Below, piece after piece: positions 10,480 to 19,620 of a DNA stretch of 24,468 nucleotides (positions are counted from its first letter, which is position 1; each line of letters opens with the position of its first letter). The stretch is from Aureobasidium sp. EXF-3400 (taxonomy: Eukaryota; Ascomycota; Dothideomycetes; Dothideales; Saccotheciaceae). The DNA is taken from assembly GCA_024195585.1 (NCBI GenBank), contig SWBL01000522.1:1-24468 (forward strand), read 5' to 3'. The position numbers were made by a program, and so were the translations under genes. The notes beneath the pieces were generated by a model that did not search any database, was not told where the DNA came from, and saw nothing but the letters and a program-made list of their open reading frames with translations.

Positions 10480-10695
10480 TAGCGATTGAAATGCACAATA
10501 CTTTTCGAGTCGAGAGTATGGCCACAGAGACAGCTTGAGAGAACAGTCTCTCCGTGGATAGCAATCATTTCTAGAAAGTATTGTGCATTTCTATAGCCTG
10601 AAATATCACTATACGTCGCGCTTGGGAAGGAAGCCCGAAACAGAAGTGACAGTCTTGTGCACACAGGGAGTGCCGAAAAACAAAGTTGCGAGTCA
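10480..10695 (+). repeat. Degenerate dispersed repeat, copy 2
   Basis: Blocks shared with the other copies include GAAATGCA, TATGGCCA, GTCTCTCCGTGGA, AAAGTATTGTGCATTTCTA, ATAGCCTGAAATATCAC and GTGACAGTCTTGTGCACACA. Against copy 1, AAAG...TAGCC differs at 5 of 24 positions, all transitions. Against copy 3, the ATAGC...TCGC block matches at about 20 of 27. No coding capacity or clear terminal inverted repeats were seen. Confidence 0.6.
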
Positions 10696-11302
10696 GTGTG
10701 GTTTCCCTCCGAGGGCAACTTTCGGCTGCCGGATGTGCAACGGTTAGGTTTTTTGTGAGGCTTGCGCAGACTTCAGCTGAAGATTTATCAGAAACCGGGT
10801 TTCAACGACCGCGTGTCGTGGTGATAGCGAGGGTCATTTTCCCAATTAGGCTATCTTGACTGTCCAAAAAGGTCCTGGTGCCAGATTATCTCTCATAATC
10901 TCACCTCTTGTCGCGTTAATCTCATCTATTGATGCGTATCACAGAGATATTGTGCAGGTGTTCACGACAGCTGAAAGCTTGACTGAGATTGACAGTGGAG
11001 ATCTGTCAACGCCTCTACCACATGGCTTGCATAGAACATCTCTCGAATCTCGATTAACCACACCTCTTTCCACATTGGCCGTTGCATCTGCTTTTTCGGC
11101 CGTCAGCTTTCCTTCGTTTCTTGGTATACCAATGAACGCTTTTTTCGAGTAGGGTATTTCGGGGTTCTCCTAGACCCACGTTGTCTTGCTCATACCAGCA
11201 AGTTTACAAGCAAATGAAGGATGGCTCGGACATACCGACGAATCGATATCTGTATCTGGTGCAACGAAGATGACCACGACAACAAGGTGGCAAGTTGTCA
11301 AG

Positions 11303-11312
11303 TATATAATAA
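11303..11312 (+). promoter_or_regulatory. TATA-like element for the 101-aa gene
   Basis: TATATAATAA lies about 150 nt before the ATG at 11461, followed by a C/T-rich leader (CACCAATCACTACCTACTC). Spacing is plausible for a fungal promoter with a 5' leader near 100 nt; no transcript start is visible from sequence. Confidence 0.45.
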
Positions 11313-11460
11313 GGTCGGCAGTAGACGAGAAACAGCACTTCATCATCAAAGCAATCTTCCAACATCAGCGTCAAATCTTTTGCACTTACCAATCTACACT
11401 CTGATTATCATCTCTGCATCAGCACCTCACCAATCACTACCTACTCTACCTTCCTCCAAG

Positions 11461-11833
11461 ATGTTCACAATAGCAATGTCACCCTTCTCGCAAACTTCCA
11501 TCTCCACAACTTCCGAGTCGAGCTACCCACCATCACCTCGCTCGATCCTGGAAGAATACTTCATGGATGTTGAAGATATCCAAGACCTTGATGCCATCTC
11601 AATCGCATCTTCTGTCTCATCCTCAGTCTCAACCACATCGCAAAAGATGTTCAGCACTCTCATGTCAGGTTAGTTATATTCATTTTTCTTACTCTTACCA
11701 GAGCGGACTGTTTTACTGATACTCTGGCTCTGCAGGTCTATCGTATCCCAAGAGAAAGCTGTCGCAGCTCTTCATTTCAGAAGTCGACTTCGATTTTACC
11801 TTCCCTAGCCTTGAGGATGTGTTCCCTTCTTGA
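11461..11833 (+). CDS. Small Ser-rich protein of unknown function (101 aa)
   Basis: Exons 11461-11668 and 11736-11833 join across a 67-nt intron (GTTAGT...CTGCAG) in phase 1, giving 101 aa. The N-terminal half is Ser/Thr-rich (MSPFSQTSISTTSESSYPP and SIASSVSSSVSTTSQ) with an acidic patch (EEYFMDVEDIQDLD) between. The C-terminal exon reads LSYPKRKLSQLFISEVDF and ends with alternating aromatic/acidic residues (FTFPSLEDVFPS). There is no signal peptide or membrane segment. A TATA-like site and pyrimidine-rich leader support the start. I do not recognise the family; the acidic/hydrophobic tail could be a docking motif, but that is speculation. Splice sites and compatible frames make a real gene more likely than chance. 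Confidence 0.6.
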
Positions 11834-13218
11834 TTGACATCATTGAACATACATCAATAAGCAAGGACGTTTCCTTTGTCATGGCGTTATAGGAGTTAGT
11901 GGTATAAAATTTGGCTACGGCTGAAGAACGAGGAACATCTGGGTGTCAGGAATGGTTTGGGAGATGGTCAAGTGGTGCCGTACGCCTCTGTGTCTCTTTT
12001 GTTTTTCCTTGGTTGCAATGTCAGTTTCATATTAAGAAACCGTATTATAGAAATGCATGATTGCTGTTCAAACTAGATTGTGGCCATAAGGATACCCTGA
12101 GGTGATATTATCTCTGTGGAAAACACTCCTCTTCTGGAAAGCTTTCTGCATCGTGATAGCTTGAAACATAATTCTATGTCACCGTGAAGGATGTTAATGG
12201 GAGTGAAGTCGCATCCTTAGCACCACACCTCACACAAGAGGATGCGCTAAGATGCAGGTCTTCTGAGCGTGCTAGACATGCAAAACCATGGCCTGACGTG
12301 TCAAAAGACAATTGGCCCAGATACTGAACTCACAAGCCCGAAAAACGCTAGGAGAGGCTGCGTAGCAGGATACTCAGCATTAGAGAATTATTGACGCCGA
12401 GATGCCATGATTTCGATGTTGATAAGTGCCGCGAATTGACAATAGTTGAGCTTGTATAGAGCTCAAATGTTTCGGGCAGAAGAGCGATCAAGACCATTGC
12501 TGTCTGAAGAAGCCGCTCCGAGCTCGGAAGGACGGACCGAGTATGAGCTCCTCGTCTCGGTGTCCATGCTTCGGATGAAGCACCTCTCACCCTCATAACA
12601 AATCTTTCCTATCAGTATAAAAATTCAAGGCATGACGAGAAGGACTTTCTGTCAACATCTTGCCAAGTCGCCGTCAAGCTCTGTCAAGCGTTTAGCCACA
12701 CTGCCAAGATGGCTTAAGGCGTTCTTGGCGTCGATGATGGCAGAAACATCTAATTGCCAAATCAGGTTCATTGTTTTTCTCTCTGTCTTCGATGAATATA
12801 TGTAGGAGGATCTCACTTGCTTGAGGGGCTTCATGCGCGAGTACCACATCCCCCACCGATGTCCCCGACCACATTGAGTGCCGTTAAAGGCCGGCCGTAC
12901 AGTCATAACCGGCTGTGACGGCTGCGATACCCCACTGTATTACCCCGTGGCTGATCCCCATCCGAGAGCGCAAAGCGGAGAATGGATCCACCCACGAATC
13001 GATTTTGACCCACCTCCACCAAGAAACAATGAGGTGTGAAGTCTGATCTTTTGGCAGCATGCAAGAAATAGATCGGCAATGCGACGTATGACTATCCTTT
13101 TGACGTAGTAACGGTGAGCCAGCCTAGCCATCATAAGTTAAGACCTTATGCCTTTGCATTTCGCAACTTCGTCTTCCCTTCTTTTTGCTTGCGTTTCCTC
13201 CTCCACGCTCATTCAACC
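11834..13218. other. Intergenic region of about 1.4 kb, with repeat copy 3
   Basis: Contains the 3' region of the 101-aa gene, repeat copy 3 (about 12044-12240) and the promoter of the Dal5-type permease. No coding frame with family features was seen on either strand. A TATA-like CAGTATAAAAATTC occurs near 12614, too far from the permease ATG to assign. Confidence 0.5.
12044..12240 (+). repeat. Degenerate dispersed repeat, copy 3
   Basis: Aligned blocks: TTATAGAAATGCA, TTGTGGCCATAAGGATA, TTATCTCTGTGGA, TTCTGGAAAGC, ATAGCTTGAAACATAATTC and CCTTAGCACCACAC. The first 43 nt match copy 1 at about 29 positions. It has the middle segment missing from copy 1. Confidence 0.6.
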
Positions 13219-14972
13219 ATGGGTTTCCTGAACAAGAACACCGAGACTATAGATTCTCAACAACCACAATCCGATATCACACCCGAGAAAGATCTGGAGA
13301 AAAACTTTGAAGATGTCCACCTAGAAGCACGTCAGACTTCGGTTGACAATGGCGGCTCAGCGCCTTTCATCGATCCTGTCATTGAGAAGCGCGTTGTTCG
13401 CAAGATAGACTGGCATTTGGTACCGCTGCTTATGGGACTCTACCTACTCGCCTTCCTCGATCGCTCCAATATTGGCAATGCAAAAATTGCCGGCATGGCC
13501 AAGGCCTTGGACTTGACTGCCGATCGCTACTCATGGCTCTTGACCATCTTCTACATCTCGTATATCCTTTTCCAATTTCAGGTCCTCGGTTGGAAACGAT
13601 TCCCTCCTCACATCTGGGCGGCTTGGGCTATCTTTGGCTGGTACGTACTTCGTGGGCTGCCGAGACCCTGTGACCAATGGACACGAGATCTTAAGCCAAT
13701 GATGTTGCAGTGTAGAGGCAGCTAATGTATCGAAGGGGTGTCATTTCGAGTTGTCAAGCCGCGGTTACCTCTTGGGCAGGGGAAATGGTGCTCAGGTGAG
13801 TAAGGATTTCAGAAACCTAGGAATGTCTACTGAAACATTGAAAAGGTTCCTACTGGGAGTGTTCGAGGCAGCATATGGCCCTGGTGTTCCTTACCTGCTT
13901 TCTTTCTTCTACCTCAGACACGAAGTTGGTTTCCGCAGCGGAATTTTCCTTGCTGGTAGGCTACTCAAATCGCTTTAGTTGACTTGCAACTAACATGTTG
14001 ACAGCTGCGCCTCTCGCGACATGTTTCGCCGGAGCACTCGCATATGGCATCACCTCTGGAAAGAACCTAGCTATCGCCAACTGGAAGCTTCTCTTCCTCG
14101 TAGAAGGTCTTCCCACTCTTGCCATGGTACCAGTTGCATATTTCTTTCTCCCAGACAGCCCGCAAACGGCCAAATTCTTGAACGAGGAAGAGAAGCGTGT
14201 GGCAGTCGCAAGAGGTGTACGTCAGACAGGAACAACCGAGCGTGTCGGCCGCATTAAGTTCAAGGATGTTGGCTTGACCTTTATTGATCCGAAGGCCATC
14301 TGCACAGCATTGATGTACTTCTCATGCAACGTGTCGTTCTCCTCTCTGCCTGTCTTCCTACCTACCATTTTGGAAGAGATGGGCTTCGAATCCATTACTG
14401 CACAAGGTCTATCTGCACCTCCATACTTCTTGAGTTTCCTCATTACCATTGGCTCTGCATGGATCGCCGACAAGACCCAACAACGCGGACTAACCATCAT
14501 CATCCTCTCGATCATCGGAGGTGTTGGTTACATCATGCTGGCAGTCACGTCAGGCACTGGACCTCGTTACGCTGGCGTCTTCCTTGCCGCATCTGGAGTA
14601 TTTCCTTGTATTGCAAACATCCTCCCATGGGTTACAAACAACCAAGGCAACGACGATCGCCGTGGTGCAGCATTTGTCCTCCTCAACCTCATTGGTCAAT
14701 GCGGTCCTCTGCTCGGCACGCGCGTCTACAACAACCCACCTTACTACGTCAAGGGCCAGAGCATCTGTGCAGCCTTCATGTTCTTCAATGGTATTTTAGC
14801 ACTACTGCTTCGTACACTTCTTGCTTATGAGAACCGCAAGTTGGACAAGCAATACGGCACCATTGAAGAGCAGAAGAACAGGATCTCGGCAACTGAGGGA
14901 TCAAAAGACGCGGTTGTTGAAGCCAACAGTGGCGTAGAGAACTTTGGTCCCATGTATCGTTATGTTTTGTAG
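13219..14972 (+). CDS. MFS permease of the Dal5/allantoate (ACS) family
   Basis: Proton-driven uptake carrier for small anions; relatives import allantoate, nicotinate, pantothenate or similar acids, and the substrate here is open. Exons are 13219-13640, 13736-13795, 13846-13955 and 14005-14972, introns of 95, 50 and 49 nt, total 519 aa. The hallmark is LYLLAFLDRSNIGNAKIAG (74-92) after WHLVPLL. Splicing restores ISSCQAAVTSWAGEMVLRFL and the following GVFEAAYGPGVPYLLSFFY, the conserved helix 4 region, then FLAAAPLATCF. The first intron uses the 3' site CGAAG; the earlier GCAG would run into a stop. The start ATG follows TTCAACC (good context) and precedes a charged cytosolic N-terminus. The C-terminus is hydrophilic. 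No defect is seen. Confidence 0.9.
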
Positions 14973-15152
14973 GCTGCGTTGCCACATACTAAGTCTCGTT
15001 ATATACTCGAGCAATAATAAGCAATTCATCGCTGTATTCCGCTTGTGCATGTGCTCCGAATGTGGCGCTGAATGACTCTCAACGTACTAAAATGATGGAC
15101 TTGGAAACCGATAGCATTGCATCATTATCTTTACTTTACACAAGCTTATCTA

Positions 15153-16157
15153 CTACAGTACCAACGCCGAACCAACCAACGCAGCAATAGCCACTGCAAC
15201 CACACTGTGCAAGACAGAAGAAGCACCACTAGTCTCGTCTTCAGACAAGGAGTTCTGCGGCAACTTGCCACCATCGGGAGCAAATGTCTTCATGCAGACG
15301 TAATTCACATCGGGCTCACTACCTTGCTCATCGCCATAGACAACGGTGATCACGGGCGTGACTCCCGTGCGACCGGCACCAACCTCGGTATCGTTCGAGG
15401 AACCAGACAACAGCGGTCCGGACTTGAACAGGAATTGATCCATGCTGACCACAGGACGCAGGCTGTACTGCTCGGGGCTGACGGGCTGACAACCCTGAGA
15501 CTGGGGTCTGGCGACCGTCGAGTTGGCGTTTGTGCCCATCAGAGCGCCGCCGGCTGCCGTCAGGAAGGTGGAGAGCCAAGGCCCGACGTTCTGACGAGCG
15601 CGGATCTGGGCATTGACGTGTTGAGTCAGGGCGTCGCAGCGAGGAAGAACATTGTCGCCGCTGCCGTAGGTGCTGTAGTCGAAGGAGTCGATGATGTTGG
15701 TCAGCACGTCTCTGGTGCTGCTGTCCAGGGCGCCGTTGCAGGATGTCGTGTTCAGGGCTTGCGCTGCGTCTTCGGGCAGCGTCTGCGCTTGGTATTGCAG
15801 CATCAGCGCACAAGCGTCATTCTGGCCTGACGCGTTGAAGTTGGCGGGAACGCCTGCGTAGAGCGTCTGGGTCGTCAGCCAGGCGCCAGAGCCTGCTAGG
15901 TCGCCTAGCGGAGCGCCATCAACGAGGGTCAAAGACAGGGAGTCGCTGGATCCGGGGATGGAAAGGACGCGGGACGCGATGCCCACGCCTGTCTGAAGAG
16001 TAGCGTTGGATTGGCATACGCTGCCGCTGCTTGCGTCAATGCAGGAGAGGTTGCTGCAAGAGAGGATATCAACGCTGGGGTTGTTGTCGTTGCTTTGGGC
16101 GGAAGCGAGTCCCAGCAGCAGTGATGAAGCACCGAGAATCGTCTTGATAGTATTCAT
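15153..16157 (-). CDS. Secreted GPI-anchored-type cell surface protein
   Basis: Single exon, 334 aa. Residues 1-20 are a signal peptide (MNTIKTILGASSLLLGLASA, cleavage before QSN). The mature part holds a Cys-rich start (ILSCSNLSCIDASSGSVC), further spaced cysteines and six N-glycosylation sequons (NLS, NAT, NAS, NTT, NST, NDT). The last 25 residues are a hydrophobic tail (VLHSVVAVAIAALVGSALVL) after a small-residue stretch (DETSGASS), which fits a GPI attachment signal near Ser/Gly 311-314. It should end up at the plasma membrane or wall. No enzyme motif is recognised. A strong TATA box lies about 70 nt upstream. The antisense open frame of 237 codons is a shadow of its GC-rich codon use. 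Confidence 0.8.
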   Translation of the reverse strand: MNTIKTILGASSLLLGLASAQSNDNNPSVDILSCSNLSCIDASSGSVCQSNATLQTGVGIASRVLSIPGSSDSLSLTLVDGAPLGDLAGSGAWLTTQTLYAGVPANFNASGQNDACALMLQYQAQTLPEDAAQALNTTSCNGALDSSTRDVLTNIIDSFDYSTYGSGDNVLPRCDALTQHVNAQIRARQNVGPWLSTFLTAAGGALMGTNANSTVARPQSQGCQPVSPEQYSLRPVVSMDQFLFKSGPLLSGSSNDTEVGAGRTGVTPVITVVYGDEQGSEPDVNYVCMKTFAPDGGKLPQNSLSEDETSGASSVLHSVVAVAIAALVGSALVL

Positions 16158-16227
16158 GTTTTTGTTTGTAGGTGAAAGAGGATGGTATAGGCTGGTAATG
16201 TTTACTTTAAGACATCGCCGGCATACC

Positions 16228-16237
16228 TTTTATATAT
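16228..16237 (-). promoter_or_regulatory. TATA box of the GPI-type protein gene
   Basis: On the minus strand the sequence reads GATATATAAAAGG, about 70-80 nt before the ATG at 16157, a typical core-promoter distance. The leader between is A/C-rich. Confidence 0.6.
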
Positions 16238-17383
16238 CCAGCCTCACGGTCTTTGAAGGCGGTCACCACCGGGTTTAGGCCATCATATCGTCTGACGTAG
16301 ATGCCTCTTCTTTTCCCGGCCGTACGCATACACTTGGACGGCGCTTCATGACTCTGCTTTTCGTTTACAGAGGCACACATTGCCAATGATATAGGCCAAG
16401 TTGCGCGAAGGAATGCCAAGAGTCCTTGGCATCCACCTCTACGGTCGTACTCGTACATCGCTCGTCGTGGAGCAAGAACAGTGGAGTACGCCGAGCACCT
16501 AATTTCGACTACACTTCAAAGGAGTCGTTTGCCGGCCGTGGTGGTGCTGTGGTTCTCTACTTGCCAAACTCGATCTCTGGCTGCTACGGCCGTGAGCACT
16601 TTTCGTCCGATATACACGACTTCTCGTTGCGATCGTTTGACATTTGAATGCCCGGACGACTTGGTGCCAAGGACCTATCTTTTCTCTCCTATTCTCATTA
16701 TGTTGATCGACATCACCTCCAATCTCCTGCCTCTTTCATGGCTGAGCGTTATGGTTCGAGCTTTAGGGTAGACTTGGAACCTGTTTCTCGTTTGGTTAGT
16801 GGAACATACCCGACTCGAGACTGGTACACAAGAATATTGTGCCGGCACCTTTTGAATCCAGTGAGTCCTTTGCAATGGCTTCCTATAGGTCTTCATCTGG
16901 TTTGCCTTGCTATTTGCAATATACATCAAGCAGTGTCAAAACGTATGGGCATTGTGGTTTGCTGGATACCGGGGTAGACACCGGATAGTCGGCTATCCTT
17001 ATACGGATGGTCGACATTCGTCCAAATCAGGTGATACACGCAGCCTCGGGCTGTCGACTCCACCAGAGTGCTTTCGATTGGATGTCCGCTCTGACTTCGA
17101 CTCCCATGGAAGGATGGGTGTCCCTGAGGGCAAGTCTGGCAGACCGATCAACAACTCCCAAACAATGTTTGCACTATTGGAAGGAATGGCTTTGCAGTAG
17201 ACGCTCCTCACGGAGACCCGCCTTTGCTGCGCCAAGAGGGTTTCCTAACCTATCCGCCTCCAGAATGCTCCACTCTTGGCCTCTCTGATGGTCAACGACC
17301 TCTGAGTTGGGGTTCGAAGGATGCAGAGACTGGCTTCGATGATAGCAGGAGGATGCAGTGAGGTCCTGTAGGAGCTCGAAAGG

Positions 17384-17389
17384 TATAAG
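17384..17389 (+). promoter_or_regulatory. TATA-like element before the 355-aa gene
   Basis: AGGTATAAGTAC stands about 138 nt before the ATG at 17522 and is followed by a pyrimidine-rich leader (CTTCGTTTCCTATCTTCATC), as in many expressed fungal genes. Confidence 0.4.
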
Positions 17390-17521
17390 TACAGCACCAT
17401 TAGCACCTCTTGTGTCGATACAGTCAAAGCCTCTCAGCAACAGCATCAACAACACTCGTGGCACCTTCGCTATACCTTACTGTATTACCTTCGTTTCCTA
17501 TCTTCATCATACTTCTTCATC

Positions 17522-18706
17522 ATGGCTGTCGAAGCAATCGGCGTGGTCTCTGGCCTCCTGGGTATCTTCAGCTTCGTGCAGGATCTATTCCCCACGCAGC
17601 CCGCCGCCGCAACCGCCGATTTCCAGTTCCGTATCGGCCTCGACGGCACTCCCGGTCCCAATGGCGAGGGAACTCTGTCTGATGCCGGCGGGAATATCCC
17701 TGACATCCGCTGTTGGAACGAGAACCAGCAGTTCCTTGGTATCACCACCAATGATGGCAACACCTGTGACTCCGGGTCCGAGGTCTGTATGTCCAGCGTC
17801 GAAACGGACAACGCGCCTACGTACACGCTGTTCACGGCCAACAACGATGCCATCTGCATCGGATGGATGGCGACTACGTTCCCCGGCGGCGACAAATATG
17901 GTACTCCGGTAAGGAATTTATCAGAGCGGACATTCTCCCGAGATCCAAAACAGCTGACTTCGTACCAGATTGGAAATTGGGCTTCTGCTTGTGATAGCTA
18001 CGGTACTGGCGCCACATGGTAAGCGATTCCGGTCCTTTTGAGTCTGTCAATCGGCTTCAGCTAACCTCTCAAAAGGTATCCCTCCAACGTGATTGTGCAG
18101 CAGGATAATGGCGAGGGCACCGCCGTCGACTGCGCCTGGCTGGACGCTGACGGCGACCAACCGGTCACCGGCATCCAGCTCCACTGGATCGAGTTCGGCA
18201 GCAACAACGAAGTGCAAAACCTGGACCACTACTGCGCGAATCCGCCCGCGCTGCTCTTCCACTTCGACAGCGACCCCAGCTCCGTCACCTACCTGACCCG
18301 AAAGCGCGACATGTTCTCCTCCAACCCCAGCGGCCTCAGAACCTCTCCATCGATCGAGTCGCGACGCCGCAGCAACGAAGAGAGGCGCGCCCGCCTCAGC
18401 AAACGCTTCGAGTCCGACCCTCGCATCGTCAAGAGCCACAACCCGGCCCACAGGGCCTCAGTCGTCTGCGACGCCCTCAACTCGGTCGGCCCTAGCTTTG
18501 TCTCGTACGCAGAGCGCGGCTTCTGCTACATGCCGACCAAGATGTTCCTCAACTTCTGCGACGACGTCGAGAGCGGAAACTGCTGGGACGACGAGGCGAA
18601 TGTGGCCATCACCAAGGGTGACCTCGTGGCCAAGGATGTCCTCCCCGCTATGCGCTTCACCAAGACCATTGTCTGGGAGGTTCCTGAGAATCAGACAACT
18701 GCTTAG
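17522..18706 (+). CDS. Unrecognised, possibly secreted 355-aa protein
   Basis: Exons 17522-17908, 17969-18018 and 18076-18706 with introns of 60 nt (GTAAGG...TACCAG) and 57 nt (GTAAGC...CAAAAG, branch CTAAC) give 355 aa. The first intron is a multiple of three without a stop, so the unspliced frame also reads through. The N-terminus (GVVSGLLGIFSFVQDLF, 7-23) is hydrophobic but lacks the usual basic residues, so signal peptide or short anchor are both possible. The body is Cys- and Trp-containing and acidic (IRCWNENQQFLG, WASACDSYGTGATWYP). A basic Ser/Arg-rich segment near residues 235-275 carries two dibasic sites (TRKRD, LSKRF) where a Kex2-type protease could cut. The C-terminal part has spaced cysteines (FCYMPTKMFLNFCDDVE, GNCWDDE). 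I do not recognise the family. Confidence 0.75.
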
Positions 18707-19620
18707 ATGACGCAGAGGCTTAGTGTCGGTTTCGATTCCTGTAACGGAAAGCGTAGAGCTGGAAAGCCATGCTGCTCAAACATCTCCTTTCCAGACGACC
18801 ACATATCGAGCACTGCAAATCCACGACGGAAAGACGATGAACGAGATTTTAACAAGTAGGATTGTGTCGAGAAAAGGGCATGAATTATGAAATGGGAATG
18901 GAAAGTGGATCGCCAGCGTAGACAAGGTCCGATTTGATGTGGGACGTCAGTCTGTGCGTCGACCCACCATATCAACGTATATTTCTTTAGTCAATCCATC
19001 ATCAAATTCAACTCGCTCGAGTTCTATAAACATTATTCCTTTAGTACACGCGCGGCGGAACCAGTATAAGGAATCCAAGCACTGGCTAAAAGCAACGGGT
19101 GTCGCAGGCATAACGAAGGTTGAGGTTGCCAGTTGAGCACCTCCAAACTCTTGACCCTGTCGATCAACCCTGACATCATCCAAGATCTCGGTGAATTGAC
19201 AAAAACCAAGCATCCCTGGGGTTCAACACTCTCTTGCTGCAACTACATACGGACAACGCACACGATTTGCAACACGCATTGCTCCACATTGAGTGCATAC
19301 AGTCGTGGCCCATAACTCGTTGCACGAGTGTTCCGAAACCAGTGCTCGCAAGGCAGGAAGATCGATCTTTGCTCCATGTGCAGCTCAACCGCAAATCATG
19401 ACCTTTTCTTTTTCATCTGCTATCTGACCTTCGCAGCCTTGTAACGCTTTCCCAACGTGGATCTCGTAGATAGAGCTTCCCACCGGTCGATTTAGGTGAA
19501 TGCATGAACTCGTGTCATGTCTGTTTTTACAAAGGTAGTATATATGCCAACCCATCCCTGGAGACTCTGCAGGCAAAACCTATTCTATCCCAATTCTTAT
19601 ATCCACATGCGTTTTACACA
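18707..19620. other. Intergenic region of about 0.9 kb
   Basis: Lies between two plus-strand genes. Short frames on both strands carry no recognisable features. The right end contains the TATA-like element and leader of the SKL-type hydrolase gene. Nothing else was seen. Confidence 0.5.
19539..19545 (+). promoter_or_regulatory. TATA box of the peroxisomal-type hydrolase gene
   Basis: GTAGTATATATGCC lies 82 nt before the ATG at 19621. Because it falls inside the in-frame extension that begins at 19504, it favours 19621 as the true start. Confidence 0.5.

Larger units (their letters stand above)
10145..11460. other. Long divergent intergenic region, with repeat copy 2
   Basis: This contains the upstream region of the MFS gene (minus strand) and, at its right end, the promoter of the 101-aa gene. 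Repeat copy 2 lies at about 10480-10695. Open frames at 10401-10718 (-) and 10856-11152 (+, no early ATG) show no family features and are treated as chance. Confidence 0.5.
16158..17521. other. Divergent intergenic region of about 1.36 kb
   Basis: Holds the promoters of the GPI-type gene (left) and the 355-aa gene (right). Several frames of 60-110 codons exist on both strands, but none has a recognisable motif, signal peptide or paired splice sites. A short hairpin, GGATAG-TCGG-CTATCC, lies near 16982-16997. No repeat copy of the 8.5/10.5/12.0 kb family was found here. Confidence 0.45.

Noticed and set aside
10401..10718. Minus-strand frame of 105 codons
   Set aside because: Overlaps degenerate repeat copy 2 and shows no protein-like features.
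10856..11152. Plus-strand frame of 98 codons
   Set aside because: Starts with TTG and lacks an early ATG, splice sites or a domain; treated as chance.
15117..15830. Plus-strand frame of 237 codons
   Set aside because: Fully antisense to the GPI-type protein gene, which has a signal peptide, sequons and its own TATA box.
16982..16997. Hairpin GGATAG-TCGG-CTATCC as a terminator or regulatory RNA
   Set aside because: Six base pairs with a four-base loop are expected by chance in a window this size, and no gene ends here.
18047..18451. Minus-strand frame of 134 codons
   Set aside because: Antisense to exon 3 of the 355-aa gene, whose splice sites and cysteine pattern are convincing.
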